A stretch of 53,734 nucleotides of DNA from assembly GCA_031082285.1 (NCBI GenBank), contig JAVHLK010000030.1, positions 1 to 53,734 on the forward strand, read 5' to 3'. The notes beneath the pieces are model-generated. The model saw nothing but the letters and a program-made list of their open reading frames with translations. It did not search any database and was not told where the DNA came from. Of this stretch, positions 53,610 to 53,734 are shown one piece after another (position 1 is the first letter of the stretch; each line of letters begins with the position of its first letter). Both the position numbers and the translations under genes were made by a program. The DNA is from Desulfomonilaceae bacterium. GTDB taxonomy: Bacteria; Desulfobacterota; Desulfomonilia; Desulfomonilales; Desulfomonilaceae.

Positions 53610-53734
53610 TCACAACTGACTATGAAAGTCGACGTGAACTCGAGGCCGCAGATCCCGCGGGACGGGGGAGGGATAGGCGTTCCCAGGCGGAGCCTGGGAA
53701 CGAGAAGGAAGAGGACTTTCAGGGTCAGTTGTGA
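53610..53734. repeat. MITE-like inverted repeat at the window edge
   Basis: The 21 bases at 53610-53630 (TCACAACTGAC then TATGAAAGTC) are inverted at 53714-53734 with two mismatches, and the right arm may run past the window. Inside lies a second perfect palindrome, CGTTCCCAGGC/GCCTGGGAACG (about 53679-53703). At about 125 bases with no gene it looks like a non-autonomous mobile element. Confidence 0.6.

Noticed and set aside
1-53734. tRNA, rRNA, CRISPR arrays, prophage or classical IS elements
   Set aside because: I saw no tRNA-like T-loop/acceptor arrangement, no rRNA sequence, no regular direct-repeat array and no phage or IS genes apart from the RAYT unit. A covariance-model search could still find a small RNA I missed.

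Overview
The window reads as a gene-dense chromosomal segment of a GC-rich, Gram-negative anaerobe. It has lipopolysaccharide-type glycosyltransferases, two outer-membrane beta-barrel proteins, a lipoprotein, an L,D-transpeptidase, a complete Rnf ion-pumping complex, a fused B12-dependent acyl-CoA mutase (IcmF type) and several sigma-54 regulator/kinase pairs. Together these fit a Desulfobacterota-like (former Deltaproteobacteria) sulfate-reducing or syntrophic lineage. That placement is inference from gene content; no rRNA or tRNA gene was seen and no species is claimed.

Layout. 1-6.9 kb: moeA and corA on the minus strand, then on the plus strand a two-ACT-domain protein, an OsmC-type protein, a ClpS-like protein and two glycosyltransferases (GT2 and GT4) for cell-surface glycan assembly. 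7.0-13.7 kb: a signalling locus with two tandem ankyrin-repeat genes reading left, a 1-kb divergent control region, and, reading right, a receiver-only protein that has lost its phosphorylation site, a CBS-CBS-ACT protein, a membrane histidine kinase and a sigma-54 activator. Sigma-54-type promoters face outward at both ends of the control region. 14-18.7 kb: an orphan ABC substrate-binding protein, an MFS exporter and a Tat-signal DUF362 protein, separated by dispersed repeats. 18.8-25.8 kb: DNA metabolism genes, a Dna2-like nuclease-helicase, polA and cinA. 25.8-26.5 kb: a RAYT (REP-associated tyrosine transposase) gene flanked by inverted copies of a palindromic repeat, a further copy of which opens the window. 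26.5-33.1 kb: an outer-membrane protein, a stand-alone B12-binding domain gene, icmF and an inverse-autotransporter-type barrel with almost no passenger. 33.5-37.4 kb: hisC-cmk-rpsA. 37.5-41.4 kb: cca, a DUF3108 protein, a small lipoprotein and an L,D-transpeptidase on the minus strand. 41.6-44.4 kb: a second sigma-54 activator/kinase pair. 44.7-45.3 kb: a bifunctional-nuclease-family protein. 45.8-52.1 kb: the rnfCDGEAB operon. 52.6-53.4 kb: a two-gene unit coding for a small protein and a phospholipase-D-like protein. The last 130 bases carry a MITE-like (miniature inverted-repeat element) inverted repeat.

How it may fit together. IcmF and the B12 domain point to anaerobic acyl-CoA carbon-skeleton rearrangement. 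Rnf couples ferredoxin and NAD redox to an ion gradient. The 7-13.7 kb locus looks like one sigma-54-dependent regulatory circuit. The least ordinary items are that locus, an RnfA carrying an exported Ig-like N-terminal domain, the leaderless-looking Dna2-like gene, the orphan B12 domain next to icmF, and the small protein-PLD pair.
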